Shown here piece by piece: positions 31,011-42,420 of a stretch of 64,000 nt of DNA; position 1 is the stretch's first letter, and each line of letters starts with the position of its first letter. The notes below the pieces were generated by a model. That model saw only the letters and a list, made by a program, of their open reading frames with translations, did no database searches and had not been told where the DNA came from. Source of the stretch: Chionis minor (Eukaryota > Chordata > Aves > Charadriiformes > Chionididae); assembly GCA_013398295.1 (NCBI GenBank), contig VZSF01004749.1, positions 441,757-505,756 on the forward strand. Reading direction: 5' to 3'. A program made the translations under genes and the position numbers.

Positions 31011-31828
31011 CATACAACTAGTCAGGTGCATAAAACAAATGTCCTTTCCCATTAATGATCGAGTTATTACTCTGTTGTGCTCACAACAAAGTAGAGAGCT
31101 CCCACTGCCTAAACTCATATGACTGATTTTAAAAAACAATGAGTAAAGTGTAACTTCGATAACCTTGGTTTATTCCCCCCTCTAGAAAGCTACTGTATCT
31201 TCCCGAGTATACGATACGAATGTTGGAATTCACTTTCTTTAAAAGGGTAGGCAAAAGAGGTCACCAACAGTGAAATCCAAGTAGATAAAAGGAGATCCTT
31301 ACATTTCTATGTCCTCTGTTATATAAAAAAAAATCCTGACTGTAAAGTGTTGGTAAAGGGAAAAAAAATAAAACAGGAAAAGCTACAGGCTCCTACCAAA
31401 AGGAGAAAAACCCAAACACACCACCACAACAACAGCTGATATAAATATGTAACATTTCTGTATAAACTGGACAACACTAGCTTTGCTGCACTGATGTCAG
31501 CTCTAGGTTTTCATCTTACATTTAAATGTATCTAAACCAGAGAAACATGGAAACATGGAAAAAAAGAAAACTGATGGCATTTGACATACTTCTCTCTCCA
31601 AAAAGATACCAGCAACAAAATAAACTTTTTTCTGCCTGTATTGGATTTCAGGAAACATTCATGCTATCAGCATAATATATTTACTTTTTAAAAAGCCCTT
31701 CACCCTCTTTCTGCCTGAGAAATACTTATTTCCGATGTTTTTTTCTTGCACACTCTGTATTACCTCAGTGTTGGAAGGGAAGAGGAGAGGAGGGAAACCA
31801 AAGCAACACAGAAAAATCCTCCACAAAC

Positions 31829-32023
31829 CTGTTGCTGTGGATACTGCATTCCTCCCATGGCTGCTGGGGCTCGGCCCGGCATTCCCACGGGATAGCGCTG
31901 GGGGCCGGGAGGGCCGTAGGACTGCCCGGGGTAGGGGCTGCTCTGCTGCGTCTGAGAGTGAGGGTTATTGCCCATGCCGTACAACTGAGGTCTCTTCATG
32001 ACCATTGGGTCCATCGGGCTGCC
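31829..32023 (-). CDS. ARID1B: ARID1B exon 2 (internal coding exon, partial CDS)
   Basis: ARID1B (BAF250B) is the ARID-domain subunit that defines the canonical BAF (SWI/SNF) chromatin-remodelling complex in the nucleus. Seen here: read on the minus strand, a pyrimidine-rich tract and acceptor (TTTAACAACAG) precede codons for [18 protein letters not shown]. The exon continues through [18 protein letters not shown] and ends GMQYPQQQ at a CAG|GTTTGT donor. It is 195 nt, 65 codons, starting and ending in phase 0. Reading on past the donor gives unrelated residues and then a stop. From memory of the family, human ARID1B has a 65-codon exon at this place with near-identical residues; the ARID1A paralogue differs markedly at this point, so 1B is preferred. 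The exon encodes part of the long disordered Q/P/G-rich N-terminal region, far upstream of the ARID domain, and has no catalytic residues. The internal ATG at 32014 is not proposed as a start. Confidence 0.93.
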
Positions 32024-32100
32024 CTGTTGTTAAACACAAGCAGAGAAAGGTGTTAAGAGACGGAAAGAAAAAGGTCAGAATAGTCATGCTTACCGCGGAC
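31830..32100 (-). promoter_or_regulatory. Exon 2 splice signals
   Basis: The 3' splice site of intron 1 has a long pyrimidine-rich stretch on the minus strand (about 32075-32035) with TTAAC-type branch-point candidates, then CAACAG at 32029-32024. The 5' splice site after exon 2 is CAG|GTTTGT, with GT at 32 kb-side position 31828-31827. That donor matches U1 less well than GTAAGT, so exon 2 recognition may depend partly on the acceptor and exonic enhancers; this last point is inference. Confidence 0.75.
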
Positions 32101-32274
32101 AAACTACATACATGTTTTCTCAATGCTTTATACATCAAATATTGACTTGACATATTGAAAGGCGAAGTACCATACATATTAATTAGACGAGGGTTTGAAT
32201 GGTGAGTTTGGGACTTCCATTGCTTTTTAAAAAAAACTAATAACTTTGCACTCAAACTTAAGGGTGTCTCTTAC
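32094..32274 (-). other. Candidate recursive splice site with RS-exon
   Basis: On the minus strand a pyrimidine tract runs into TTTTTTCTGTAG|GTAAGAG, a 3' splice site directly abutting a strong 5' splice site, with AG at 32276-32275 and GT at 32274-32273. About 180 nt further downstream is a second good donor, CCGCG|GTAAGCA, ending a potential exon at 32094. Joined in phase 0 from exon 1, this exon would hit a TAA at codon 16, so inclusion would be a poison event. Only 70 nt separate its donor from the exon 2 acceptor, which is short for an intron. It could be a chance match. Confidence 0.3.
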
Positions 32275-33727
32275 CTACAGAAAAAACAGGTATGATAACT
32301 GCCTAACAAATTTCAGCTTAAGAAATAATTAAGTATACTGTTGTAAACTGATTAGCATCACTGACTTTAATGCACGAACATAAATAAAACGGTGTCTATC
32401 AAGAGAGACACAAGTAGTAGGCAAGCCATTTAACCTTGAGAAAACACCTGTTTTCTGACCTCGGAAAAAAGGGAAAATGAAAAGAAAAGAAAGTTTCCAA
32501 GGAGTGCAATGCATACAGAACGCTGTATTTCAGTGCTTTCATACTGCTATCGTGTGCATTAATAAGTTTCCAGATCATAAGGCAAGTCATAACCCAGATT
32601 TTACATGAAAGTTTATTTGCCTCCTTAATAGACCTCAGAAAATCCAAACTGCAATCACTGATGGAGGGGGAGGGAAGGCAAGGGAGGGAAGTTTTATTTT
32701 TAGACTTTCTGGCAGCACTTACCAAGCACCGTAACAGTTTCAGGACGGGTGTCAACCACTGTATGGTATTACTCTCATGTTTTATTACTGAGGACTAACT
32801 GAACCAGAAAAAATATGATACTTTGTCAAGCGCAGCACTGTATTGTTAATACGACATCCATTTTTTAATTCCCAAGTGCCAGTTGTATTCACAGAAGAAA
32901 GCGGGGGGGAGCTTCTAAAAAGCCTACCACAATCTTGTCTTCACGAAAGAGACACATTCCCCTCTTCCTCCTTCCAGGGAAAAAGACCTATTAATTCATC
33001 CAGCCAGCCCACCTGCCTGCCAGGAGCAGGATTCCCTTCTGTAGCACGTTTTGTACATGTTTTCCTCGCATACATTGTTGACCAGTTTCACTTTAAAGCC
33101 TCCTATGTAACATGGCTTCTCTAAGTCCTTTTTGGCTATTATATTCAGATGTAATAGCCGTTATGACAATAAATTACACACACCTCTCATTTCTTCTCAT
33201 TATTGCTGTCTGTACTACGAATGTGCTAGGGCTTTTTTTCCCCCCTATATGCCCAAGGTGCGTGCTCTCCAAAGAAGTCCCTGCTTAATGAACTGCTGCT
33301 CTTCTCGCGTCCTTCCTGCAAGTAAATAACTCAAACTTTCTCACTCTTTTCATTGATTCCCCCCACCCTTACCAATACCGATTTGCCAGGAACATCACCG
33401 AAGTCAAATAAAGTATTCCAAATATGTACACACTACACCTGAGGAGGTGGAAACGACAACCTCTCCCTCCCCAGATGACATCTCCACTTGCTTCAGAAGA
33501 GGACTGCCCTTTTTTGCCACCATAGCGAATTGCACATTCACTTCTAATTTTGGGTGACTATTACTCAGCAAATTTCCCTTTATTATTCGGTTTCTTTGTG
33601 GCCAGATTAGAAGTTTCTATTTTTCACCACCAAATGTCCCCGGGTAATTTACTATTTATATTTCATACTTTTCAAAATCAATGGTTCCCCAACCACTTCA
33701 GGCCACCTGACCCATAACAACACACTT

Positions 33728-33745
33728 CCCCCCCCCCCCCCCCCC
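33728..33745. repeat. Poly-C run of 18
   Basis: Eighteen consecutive C on the plus strand, that is G18 in the sense strand of ARID1B. Such a run is prone to slippage and G-quadruplex formation; the length may be affected by sequencing error. Confidence 0.85.
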
Positions 33746-34429
33746 AGCCATCATGCACTCCAACTACACTTTTAACTAAAACCAAGACAATTACAAAGGT
33801 TCAGCAGATGGAACTAGAGATTCCTTCTTATAGGGTCCCAGGGCACAACGTAAGTTTCCTCCTGTAGACCAAGATAGTTTATCTATGTTCATTTCTGTGT
33901 TTTTAATGTTCATCCTGTGCATCACCTGTCATATTCATCTTCTCAAACATAAACCCGTGTTCAAAGCAAGTCTTGCATTTTCTTCACAAAATTCTCACGA
34001 AGCTCAACAACATTGTTCATTGCCACCATCTTCTGTTTCAGAGTATTATTTCCAGGTCAACTCCAGTAACAACATTTATTCAAATTCATTGTTGATTGTT
34101 GAGTGTATTATTTTCTGTTCCACATCCAATACTTAAATATAACTACAAACAATGCAGGTATCTACACAGCTAAAACAGCCTGACACTTTCCATTATCAAG
34201 ACTATTTTCAGGTACATATAAACTTTGCCAAACTTCAAGCATTTAGGCTGAAATTTTCCAGGCCATATGTATGCCTCAGGCTGAAATTCTCTGGAAAATT
34301 CAGCAGAAACAGTTCAGCTATGTCTTAGAATGAGGTCAGAGAAAAATACATCGTTTATGTCCTTACATAAAACACTTAAAAATACCTCTTGAATACCACA
34401 CTTTGGGGCAGAAAATTTTGATTTGCCAG

Positions 34430-35391
34430 AGTGATAATAGGACATTTGGGAAAGGCGAGGCATGCACCCCTGTCGAGAGAGCACCTGAATGTCATCGGAC
34501 CATGAGGAGCTCGGTGGAAGAAAGGGGGACATGCGATCAGCACAGGCAGACTTCATCAGAGGACTTACAAGGTGTACAGAGGCGGCTCCGACTTTGCCAG
34601 ACAAAGGAAGAGGGACAATGGGTTAAGAAAAGCAGCAGACACAGAAGTGGGGCAGGAAGAGTTGAAGGGAAGAGGAGGAAACAAGGTCAGGAGGTGACAC
34701 CAATACAGGCCAAAGAGTCTCTGTCCTCTGGACTAGCGACTGCCAAGCAGTGGAGATGTTTTGTGTGGGTGTGCGTGCGTTCAAAGAGTGGGCCTCACCA
34801 CCACTTCATCCTTCCTTCCTTTCTTCTCACCATCCTGCTGTCTCTTCTTGTCCTCTCCTGCAGATCTGCTCCCTTTCCCCAAGGTGACATCCCTCCACTT
34901 ATGAAAGGTGTAACTCCAGCCTGAGGGTGACCCAGACAATGCTGAAACTGAGGGGGCTGTGGGCACAGGGCACAGGTGACAGGGGACCTCAGCATACTCA
35001 AAACTTACTGCAGACACTGAGATCAGGCATCAGGATCAAGGACTGCAGATAATAAATAGGAGAGATGGCTAGACAGAGAGTGGTAAATATCCTCAGGCAA
35101 ATTAAGGGGAAAACAGACAGACCCACCCTAGCTGTTGGTGCTGCCTGTTCCCTCCTCCCTCCAAGGTCTCAGGGGAGGAACAAACAGTACAGAAGAGTTC
35201 TCTGATCATCTTTAGCACTGGAGCAGACAGACCCGGTGAGGAAGCACATCTCACCCTGTCACTGGCCAGACCCTATAGAAGGTGGCAATTCACCACTGCT
35301 ATTCCTGACTCCCTTCTGATTAGATCCCAATCATCTGTGCAGTGCAGCTAACGGTTAGGACACCTACCAGTGACTCAGAGGCTGTCAGCTT
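34430..35391. other. GC-shifted block of unknown origin next to CR1
   Basis: About 950 bases noticeably richer in G and C than the surrounding intron, ending exactly where CR1 similarity begins. It contains a 173-codon frame on the plus strand (34403-34924) and overlapping frames on the minus strand, none resembling a known protein. The composition and the sharp right edge suggest a lineage-specific repeat or an inserted segment, but I could not match it to a family or find terminal repeats. Confidence 0.3.
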
Positions 35392-36119
35392 GAGTCAGGG
35401 CAGTCCCAAGCACAAATACAGGCTGGGCAGAGAACGGATTGAGAGCAGCCCTGAGGAGAGGGACTTTGGGGTGTTGGTGGATGAGAAGCTCAACATGAGC
35501 CAGCAATGTGGGCTCACAGTCCAGAAGGCCAAACACATCCTGGGCCACATCAAAAGAAGCGTGGCCAGCAGGTGCAGGAAGGTGTTTCTGCCCCTCTATT
35601 CTACTCTTGTGAGAGCCCACCTGGAGTACTGTGTCCAGCTCCGGGGCCCCCAGTTTAAGGACATCGACCTGTTGGAGGGAGTCCAGAGGAGGGATACGAA
35701 GACGATCAGAGGGCTGGAGCACCTCTGCTATGAAGATAGGCTGAGAGAGTTGGGGTTGTTCAGCCTGGAGAAGATCCGGGGAGATCTTATAGCAGCCTTC
35801 CAGTACCTAAAGGGGGCCTACAGGAAAGATGGGGAGGGACTTCTTTTACAAGGACATGTAGTGACAGGACAAGGAGTAATGGCTTCAAACTGGAAGACGG
35901 CAGATTTAGACCAGATCTCAGGAAAAAAAATTTTCACTCTGAGGGTGGTGAGGCACTGGAACAGGTTGCCCAGGGAAGCCGTACCTGGAGGTGTTCAAGG
36001 CCAGGTTGGATGGGACTTTGAGTAACCTGGTCTAGTGACAACTGTCCTTGCCCATGGCAGGGGGATTGAACTAGATGATCCTTAAGGTCCCTTCCAACTC
36101 GAACCATTCTGACTCTAGA
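35392..36119 (+). mobile_element. CR1 LINE, 5'-truncated 3' portion
   Basis: The frame from 35342 to 36025 carries the C-terminal part of the CR1 ORF2 product. Diagnostic stretches include PKHKYRLG, ERDFGVLVDEKLNMSQQC, VFLPLYSTLVRAHLEYCVQL, LRELGLFSLEKIRGDL and LRVVRHWNRLPREAV. It lies past the reverse-transcriptase core. Similarity starts abruptly near 35392 and ends with the usual CR1 tail (GATGATCCTTAAGGTCCCTTCCAAC, then ACCATTCTGACTCTAG), without poly-A. A frame change near the end and scattered substitutions show an inactive copy. See the split-CR1 finding for its relation to 37345-38030. Confidence 0.9.
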
Positions 36120-37329
36120 TTTCTGCAAGGCAAAACAAAACCAAATAACTATACCTTTCCCCGCCTTCAGAAATGTTGCCATTGCAGAAGTTAAGAACTG
36201 TTGGAATTAAGTTTGCCCTTGCAACATTAAATGTGTCTCTTTTGCAGACATAACTATCAGTCTTTAAATACATGGTCACACTTCTGTCCTCCCAGGCAGC
36301 GGACGCGCCTGCTCTTGGGATTAGTTGACAGCAGCGCAGTGAAGGGGCTGCTGTGTGCTACTGGACCAAATGCTTGACTTATCTATGGTATGGGTAGTGA
36401 ACAAAGCAGAAGATCATCTTACCATTAAGGCAGCTGGACGCTGCTCAGGCAGAACTGGAGTCTACCCCTGCATCTGCACCAATTTTTCATTAAAACAAAA
36501 GAATTTGAAAATTTACTGATTTAATGTATCCCTCGTTTCCTGACTTGAAATCCTGGGATTTGAATTGCAGAAAATGCTGCGTATCTACAACTGCAACTAC
36601 TTTTGAATTCGATGTGAGATGTGCTTTGAAGGTGTTTTCAGAAGCTGTATGTTCCAGAAAATTTAACCTACAGCCATCATAAACAGGCCACTGAAACTTC
36701 CCACAGCAATGCCTCAGTTTCCCAACTGTAAAGATGAAAAACATCATCATCTCTTCACCAGAGAGGTGATTTTAGGATTTAATATGACTGTGATCAATAT
36801 CATAGAAAACTCTCTAATGAAGAACAAATTTTTCGTTCAGAACAGCATATGGTGAGAAAGACCTGGAGCCATACACTTAACAGAAAGAAAAAACAGCTGC
36901 TCACCCAGTACTATGTGTCCTGTACAGTGGAGGCAAAAATTTAATTATAACTTTTTCCGACTTTAATGCATGCAGTTTTCAGCTTCAGCATACTTAAAAG
37001 TTTCGTTTTTATAGCAAGTTTCTTTCCTCCACAACATTTTGGAAAGTTATTTAGAAGGAGTTGTTAATTGAGAACTAAGTATTATAATCTTATCTGAAGG
37101 TTCCTTTAACACTTGTTAAGCTCAAATATTTTCTTTAACATTGGTTCCAACAGTTTTCAAAGACAAGCTTTGGGTTTCAGGATGATTATAACAAGTATCA
37201 ACCTGTTCACGTTGTAGGCATCAACCACCAGCCCCTCCACAGCTGCTCACTAACTTTTACCAAAAATGACAGCATTGCTGTAACTGCATCACATTCTTCA
37301 AAACCATTGGCCTATATGACCGTGAACGA
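36120..37329. other. Spacer between opposed CR1 halves
   Basis: Non-coding AT-rich sequence of about 1.2 kb with one MIR-like fragment near 36.7 kb. It may be part of an inverted interval (see findings). No gene seen. Confidence 0.5.
36690..36795 (+). mobile_element. MIR-like SINE fragment
   Basis: GCCTCAGTTTCCCAACTGTA followed by AAGATGAAAAACATCATC and GAGGTGATTTTAGGATTTAA matches the 3' half of MIR (CCTCAGTTTCCCCATCTGTAAAATGGGGATAATA.. then ..GAGGATTAAAT). It lies between the two opposed CR1 halves. Confidence 0.55.
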
Positions 37330-38030
37330 CAGAATGGTTTAGGTGCAAGCAGGACCTTGCACTTGGCCTGGTTGCACTTCAGGAGGTTCACACGGGCCCA
37401 CCTCTCAAGCCTGTCCAAGTTCCTCTGGATGGCATCCCTTCCCTCCAGTGTGTTGAACACACCACGCAGCTTGGTGTCTTCAGCAAACTTCCTGAGGGTG
37501 CACTCAATCCTACTCTCCACATCACTGACAAATATGTTAAACAGCGCTGGTCCCAGTACCAACCCCTCAGGAACACCACTCGTCACTGCTCGCCACTTGG
37601 ACATCAACCCATCAACTGCAACTCTTTGAGTGTGACCATCCAGCCAGTTCCTAATCCAACGAGTGGTTCACCCATCAAATCTATGTCTCTCCAATTTAGA
37701 GACAAAGATGTTGTGTGGGACAGGGTCAAATCCTTTGCACAAGTCTAGGTAGATGATGTCAGTTGCTCTTCCCTTATCCACCAACACTGCAACCCCATTG
37801 TAGAAGGCCACCAAATTTGCCAGGCACAGTTTGCCCTTAGTGAGGCCATACTGGCTGTCACAGATGATCTCCTTATTTTCCATGTGCCTTAGCAGAGTTT
37901 CCAGGAGGGTCTGCTCCACGATCTTGCCAGGCACAGAGGCGAGACTGACCGCCTATAGTTCCCCAGGTCTTCTTTTTTTCCTTTTTAAAAATGGGCATTA
38001 CGTATCCCCTTTTCCAGTGAGTGGGAACGT
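37330..38030 (-). mobile_element. CR1 LINE, reverse-transcriptase portion, degraded
   Basis: Minus-strand frames 37934-37668 and 37607-37257 carry CR1 reverse-transcriptase motifs: [45 protein letters not shown] and CTLRKFAEDTKL. They sit in two frames with a stop between them, so the copy is broken. The catalytic FADD box reads FAED here, another sign of decay. Nucleotide similarity reaches about 38030 on the 5' side, where the 'matched' text is AAAATGGGCATTACG..CCAGTGAGTGGGAAC. The coding match stops at KCKVLLAP near 37345 and is followed by CTAAACCATTCTGTCGTTC, which resembles a CR1 3' tail. The last third of ORF2 is missing from this copy. Confidence 0.88.
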
Positions 38031-41000
38031 CAATGATGTGTACATTTTCACATCTTTTCCACGTCTTTGCTTAATTCTATTACATGCTGTACTGCAAAGT
38101 TTTAATTATTTTTTAATTGTTATTTTAGTGTCACTGCAGTCATCAATATCCATTTATTTCCTTTCCCTTCCTTTACATAAGGGTCCAGTTTTTCTCTAGT
38201 GCTACTTTACTCCCAATATACACGTTACCTTTTTACCAATTTAGCTAGTGTTTGCTCATGCTATTTTTACTGACATATTCTGCCAGGCAAGCCTGAATGA
38301 ATTCTGCCTTTTGCTTCTGATTCTGCACCTCCACTTCAACTTGCTGCATTTCATTTAAACTTTGCATAGATCTGCAGTTCCTCAAAATACCTCAGCCTTG
38401 TTCTTTGCTTCAGTCCACAGTAATATTGTAATTTATAACCCTTTTATTATAGTGCCTATCTTGTGTCAGTATCAGATTCATTTGAACACGTACTAGCAGG
38501 CTTTGTAAGAACAGAGCATTTCATAAGTCTTGCCTATTATGTGCCTTGTGAGCGCATTAAAACACCCAACGGAAGGTTTGCTAATGATTTCAATAGGGCC
38601 AAGGTTTCATTCCCGGTCTTTAGATTGACAGTCCAACCATTAAGGTATGACGCAAAAAAGCCTACATTTCCTACAAATAGTAACTGACAACCTTTTTCTG
38701 TTACCTGCTCCTTTTTTCAATATTTTGTGTAAAAGAATGCATATTCAGGATCCCTGCTATATGCAGAAGTGGAAGAATTAACATGCTACACCCACTTGTA
38801 ACCTCAGTATCACCACCACTTCTGCTCTCCTCCTAGCTAAAACAATCAAGTAAATCACCTCACCCTGAAATACCTGGAGATCCATTTTTACCTTTTCTAA
38901 AACAAGAGGGGGAAAAAATAAATGCACTACCATTTTCTCTCATCATTTAACCGGTGTTTTCCTAGGTACCTCAGCTCTGCTTAGACCTGAGGCAGGGTGC
39001 ACACTGGAGTAATTTGAGCAGCAATCTGACCAAGACCTATCAGCTCTTCCTTTTGGGACATTACTGATGTTACGTATGCATCACACATACTCTATTAAGT
39101 TATCAATGTATGATTTGCTTCTAACACGAAAATCTTTATTTGAAAGACATTTATGAATATGAACAATGGTTACAGACTCAAAATATAACTCAGCTGTTTA
39201 AAGACGCCACAAAGAACCCCACTACTGAAGTCTTGCGGCAAGGTGGAGTACAAGACACTTTACAAGGGCCACAGTGGGATTCAGATGTGATGATAGAGCT
39301 CTTCTACAAGGCAGACAGAGCAATTCGCTACAAGACAAGAGTATTCACATGAGATATAACTGCTCTTCAAGTGAAAGCATGCTTTTTTGTTTGTTTAAAC
39401 AAAAAAATTGAGAGAAGCCTTGGTCTGGCTGAGAACACCCAATGCTGCAATTTAAAGCAACTATAAGCCACAGCGCATCCCAACAACTAATGCTACATCA
39501 TTTGCGCCTACAACAAAACAACATGAACTCAACACTTTCAAGCAGGCTTGCCCTCAAACTCCTAGAGCTACTCAATACAATAACTCTTTGTTTATTCATT
39601 GATCTGCAGCCAAAGCTTCTGTCTCCGTATTAAAAAAAAAAAAAAGCCTCTTTATTAATACCAAAGCCTTGAAACCTCATAATAAAGACAGCTGACAATC
39701 AGCTACCGACATTCCAAGAAAGATGGGCATGGAGCTCTCAGCTCTAGGTCAGGCACCAAGTTACAAATTTATCGCTGGAGATAATCACAAGTATTCACTA
39801 TAATACAATGACACAGCTGGCATGAGGACGCAACTGGAGAAAAGATAATCCATTCCTAGATAATGCCATCATTTGTATGAACATGTACAAGGACTCCTCA
39901 GCCAACATTTTTACACGACAAAAGCGTATCAAAACACAACTCTCATTACATGTGTTTTAAATATCCATTCAAGAAAGACACAAACAACCTTTAAAAGAAG
40001 TAGAGCATTAGGTTCTGACTTACTTTAATATTAAAATCTGAGAGGTGACTGGCAAACACACTTCCTATTTTTTTGAAATAGGAAGTCAACTGTCTGTACT
40101 TTAATAAAATTTAAATAAAAAAGTCAGTTGCACAAACACAGTAAGGAATAAGCAAAAACAAAGAGCCAAGTTCAACATAAGCCTATGATGAAGGAAAATC
40201 CAGTAAATGAAGAAGCATATACTAGCAGAGATTTAACAAAAGTAGCAATTTTCCTTGTTTTAAAGGCTTTGCACACTGCCTGATGTCAGCTGCAGGGAGA
40301 CATCAGAAAGATAATTTCCCACTCAAAACTGTAAGTAATTAAAAAGGGGAAAGAGAAAAATCAAAGCTATGTCCCACCAAAAATCAACTACTACTCCACT
40401 AGAACATCTACAAATAATTATACAAGTAAGTGTCTCTGTGGGGTGGAGGAGAAGGACGCACGTATGCTTGTTCTCCAGTTTTCTTCTGGATCCTCTTTAA
40501 CACAACCTGAAAACTGCAAGGTCAGCGAGTCAGCCATTCTCTAGTTATTATTTTGTAGCTAGATAAACCTTAATGACTACTGAAAGAGCAAATCACAATG
40601 AACGTAGCAAAGAAAATAAACCTGTTTTTAATGAAGTATACACAACCAACCTCTCCAGTTGCCACTATGAGTGGTTGCAAAGGTTAAGACAACATCAAAA
40701 AGCAATTATACACATTTATCACACCCGATGGCCAAAACAACCTGACAAGTTCACATGGCTATACAGCTCAGAACTGCTGCCCTACAAGTTGCCTTTGCCA
40801 CCACCAGTGACCGACATACACGTTATAGATACCCTGATTGCTCGGAAGTCAACTGAAGGCATGTCATCTGTCCCCATCACGCTTGGATGCTCAGCCTTCT
40901 TCTGTGACCCACTTTCCTAATTTCAAATTTGAAAAATTACTCAGGAATGATCTTCCTGTCTTTGTTTTACCCGACTTGGATGCTCCATACAGTGGAGACC

Positions 41001-42189
41001 ACCTTCCCTTAGGCTTTAGTCTCCTAGCAAAAGCACTCCCCAGCAAGTTAAAAGTAATTTCTAGTGCAGCAGAATTTAGGGGTTCTTATAGATGTCTTCT
41101 AGCAAACCTATCTGTGACCATACAACACATCATTGATTCTAGCTGCTTTTCCTACTTGCTGTCAGATCACTGACCATCCTTTACCTACTTCCATCCACAG
41201 TCCAGCATCTGAACTTAAAACTCTCCCTGTAGGGTGGTTTTACACCAAAACAGCTTTAGCACTGCAGCATGAGACGCAGGGGCACAGTTCTCTAGTCTGC
41301 CATTTCTGCTACCAAAATAGTATCCCTCGGCAGGAGAGCAAAGCAGATAGTGAGGGTAAACAGTATCTTAAAGTTTCCAGGCTGGATTCACCAGAGGATG
41401 TCTCACAGCCCTAAGGTCTCCTCCTCAGTAGCCAATGCTATGGCTCAACAAGAGAAAATCCATTCACAAACGCAGAAAACGGTAAGTTAAAAAAAGAAAA
41501 GCCCCACCCCACAGACTACCAGTTACTTCTATTTTGTCTGGCAATGAGGTTCTCAGCTTCCTAGACAAGTAAACACCTTCACTCACTGTGCATGGCTGCC
41601 ATCTGGAACTCCAAATTAAAAATCCCTTACCTACTTTGTACAGCTCTTACACAAACACAGGGTTAGATGGACAGAAAAGGATGTACTAAAAATAGTGTCC
41701 ATCAGGCAAGAAGCAAAGAGCAGCCTCGAATGGAATGAGGGGAGCTCTGCAGGAAGGCTCCCCGCAGAGAAGTACTGGAGTAGGAGGGGAAAATGCCGAA
41801 AGTCCTGAAAACTAGTAAGTGACAGGGCAGGGGGGAGGGGGGAATAAACAAAAGAAATCCCACATCCACTTCAAATTTCAAAGAAGAGTCTTCCTAAACC
41901 TAATAAATATGCAAGCAGATCTGAACACACTTCCTCATTTACTTGCCTTTATTTATTTATTAGCAAAAATAAAATTAAAGGTTAGATGTATTTAATTGCT
42001 GGAGAGAGCGCTAGCTGAGGACGTGACATTATGGACACTGGGGAGATGAGGGTACCCACAAAAAGGTATAACCAATCACAACTAGGTCACAATCCAGAAG
42101 TACATACAGTTAGCTCCACATTTTTTCCACTCCAAGGGTTATATATAGTTCTATATTAACACACACAAAAAGGTATGCTGGTCATATAT

Positions 42190-42420
42190 CCTCAGCATTT
42201 ATGGCAAATTATTAATCAAGTCCCACCTGAAACAATTTGTTAAATTGATTTTAATCACTGGGCCTCTCATGTGAAGCTTTGTATAATCAGCATTTCATTT
42301 ACAAAATTAATTGCCTGATTGATTCTCAAGAGGCAGTAGCTGTCATTACACTGCTGTCATAACTTTTGAGTAGGGGTGTCACAACACTGAATTCTGACAG
42401 TATGAAGAGCACTGCTATTT
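42190..42420. promoter_or_regulatory. Candidate conserved noncoding element
   Basis: A repeat-free block dense in homeodomain and TALE-type sites: AAATTATTAATCAAG, TTGATTTTAATCA, AAAATTAATTGCCTGATTGAT and two CTGTCA motifs in AGCTGTCATTACACTGCTGTCATAA. The motif density is like that of vertebrate developmental enhancers. Conservation cannot be judged from one sequence, so this is a suggestion only. Confidence 0.3.

Larger units (their letters stand above)
1..31828 (-). other. ARID1B: ARID1B intron 2 (partial)
   Basis: Sequence downstream of the exon 2 donor on the minus strand. In mammals the next constitutive exon encodes a 50-residue segment starting MPPQYGQQ, preceded in some transcripts by a very short alternative exon. 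No Q/Y-rich reading frame of that kind is visible here, so the next constitutive exon should lie beyond position 1. A very short exon could be hidden, because it cannot be recognised by eye. The stretch is AT-rich, with simple tracts and no clear LINE copy; the ORFs in it are short and do not resemble known proteins. Confidence 0.75.

Noticed and set aside
1..31828. Next ARID1B exons (MPPQYGQQ-type segment or the short alternative exon)
   Set aside because: No frame with that Q/Y-rich content occurs on the minus strand; the very short alternative exon cannot be identified by eye.
31760..32014. ATG at 32014 as a translation start for a separate small protein
   Set aside because: The codons are internal to the ARID1B exon, which continues upstream to the acceptor at 32024; the residues after the donor at 31829 are intronic read-through.
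34403..34924. 173-codon plus-strand frame
   Set aside because: No recognisable protein, biased composition, and it lies in an unassigned repeat-like block.
35375..35722. 115-codon minus-strand frame across the CR1 copy
   Set aside because: Antisense shadow of the CR1 ORF2 remnant.
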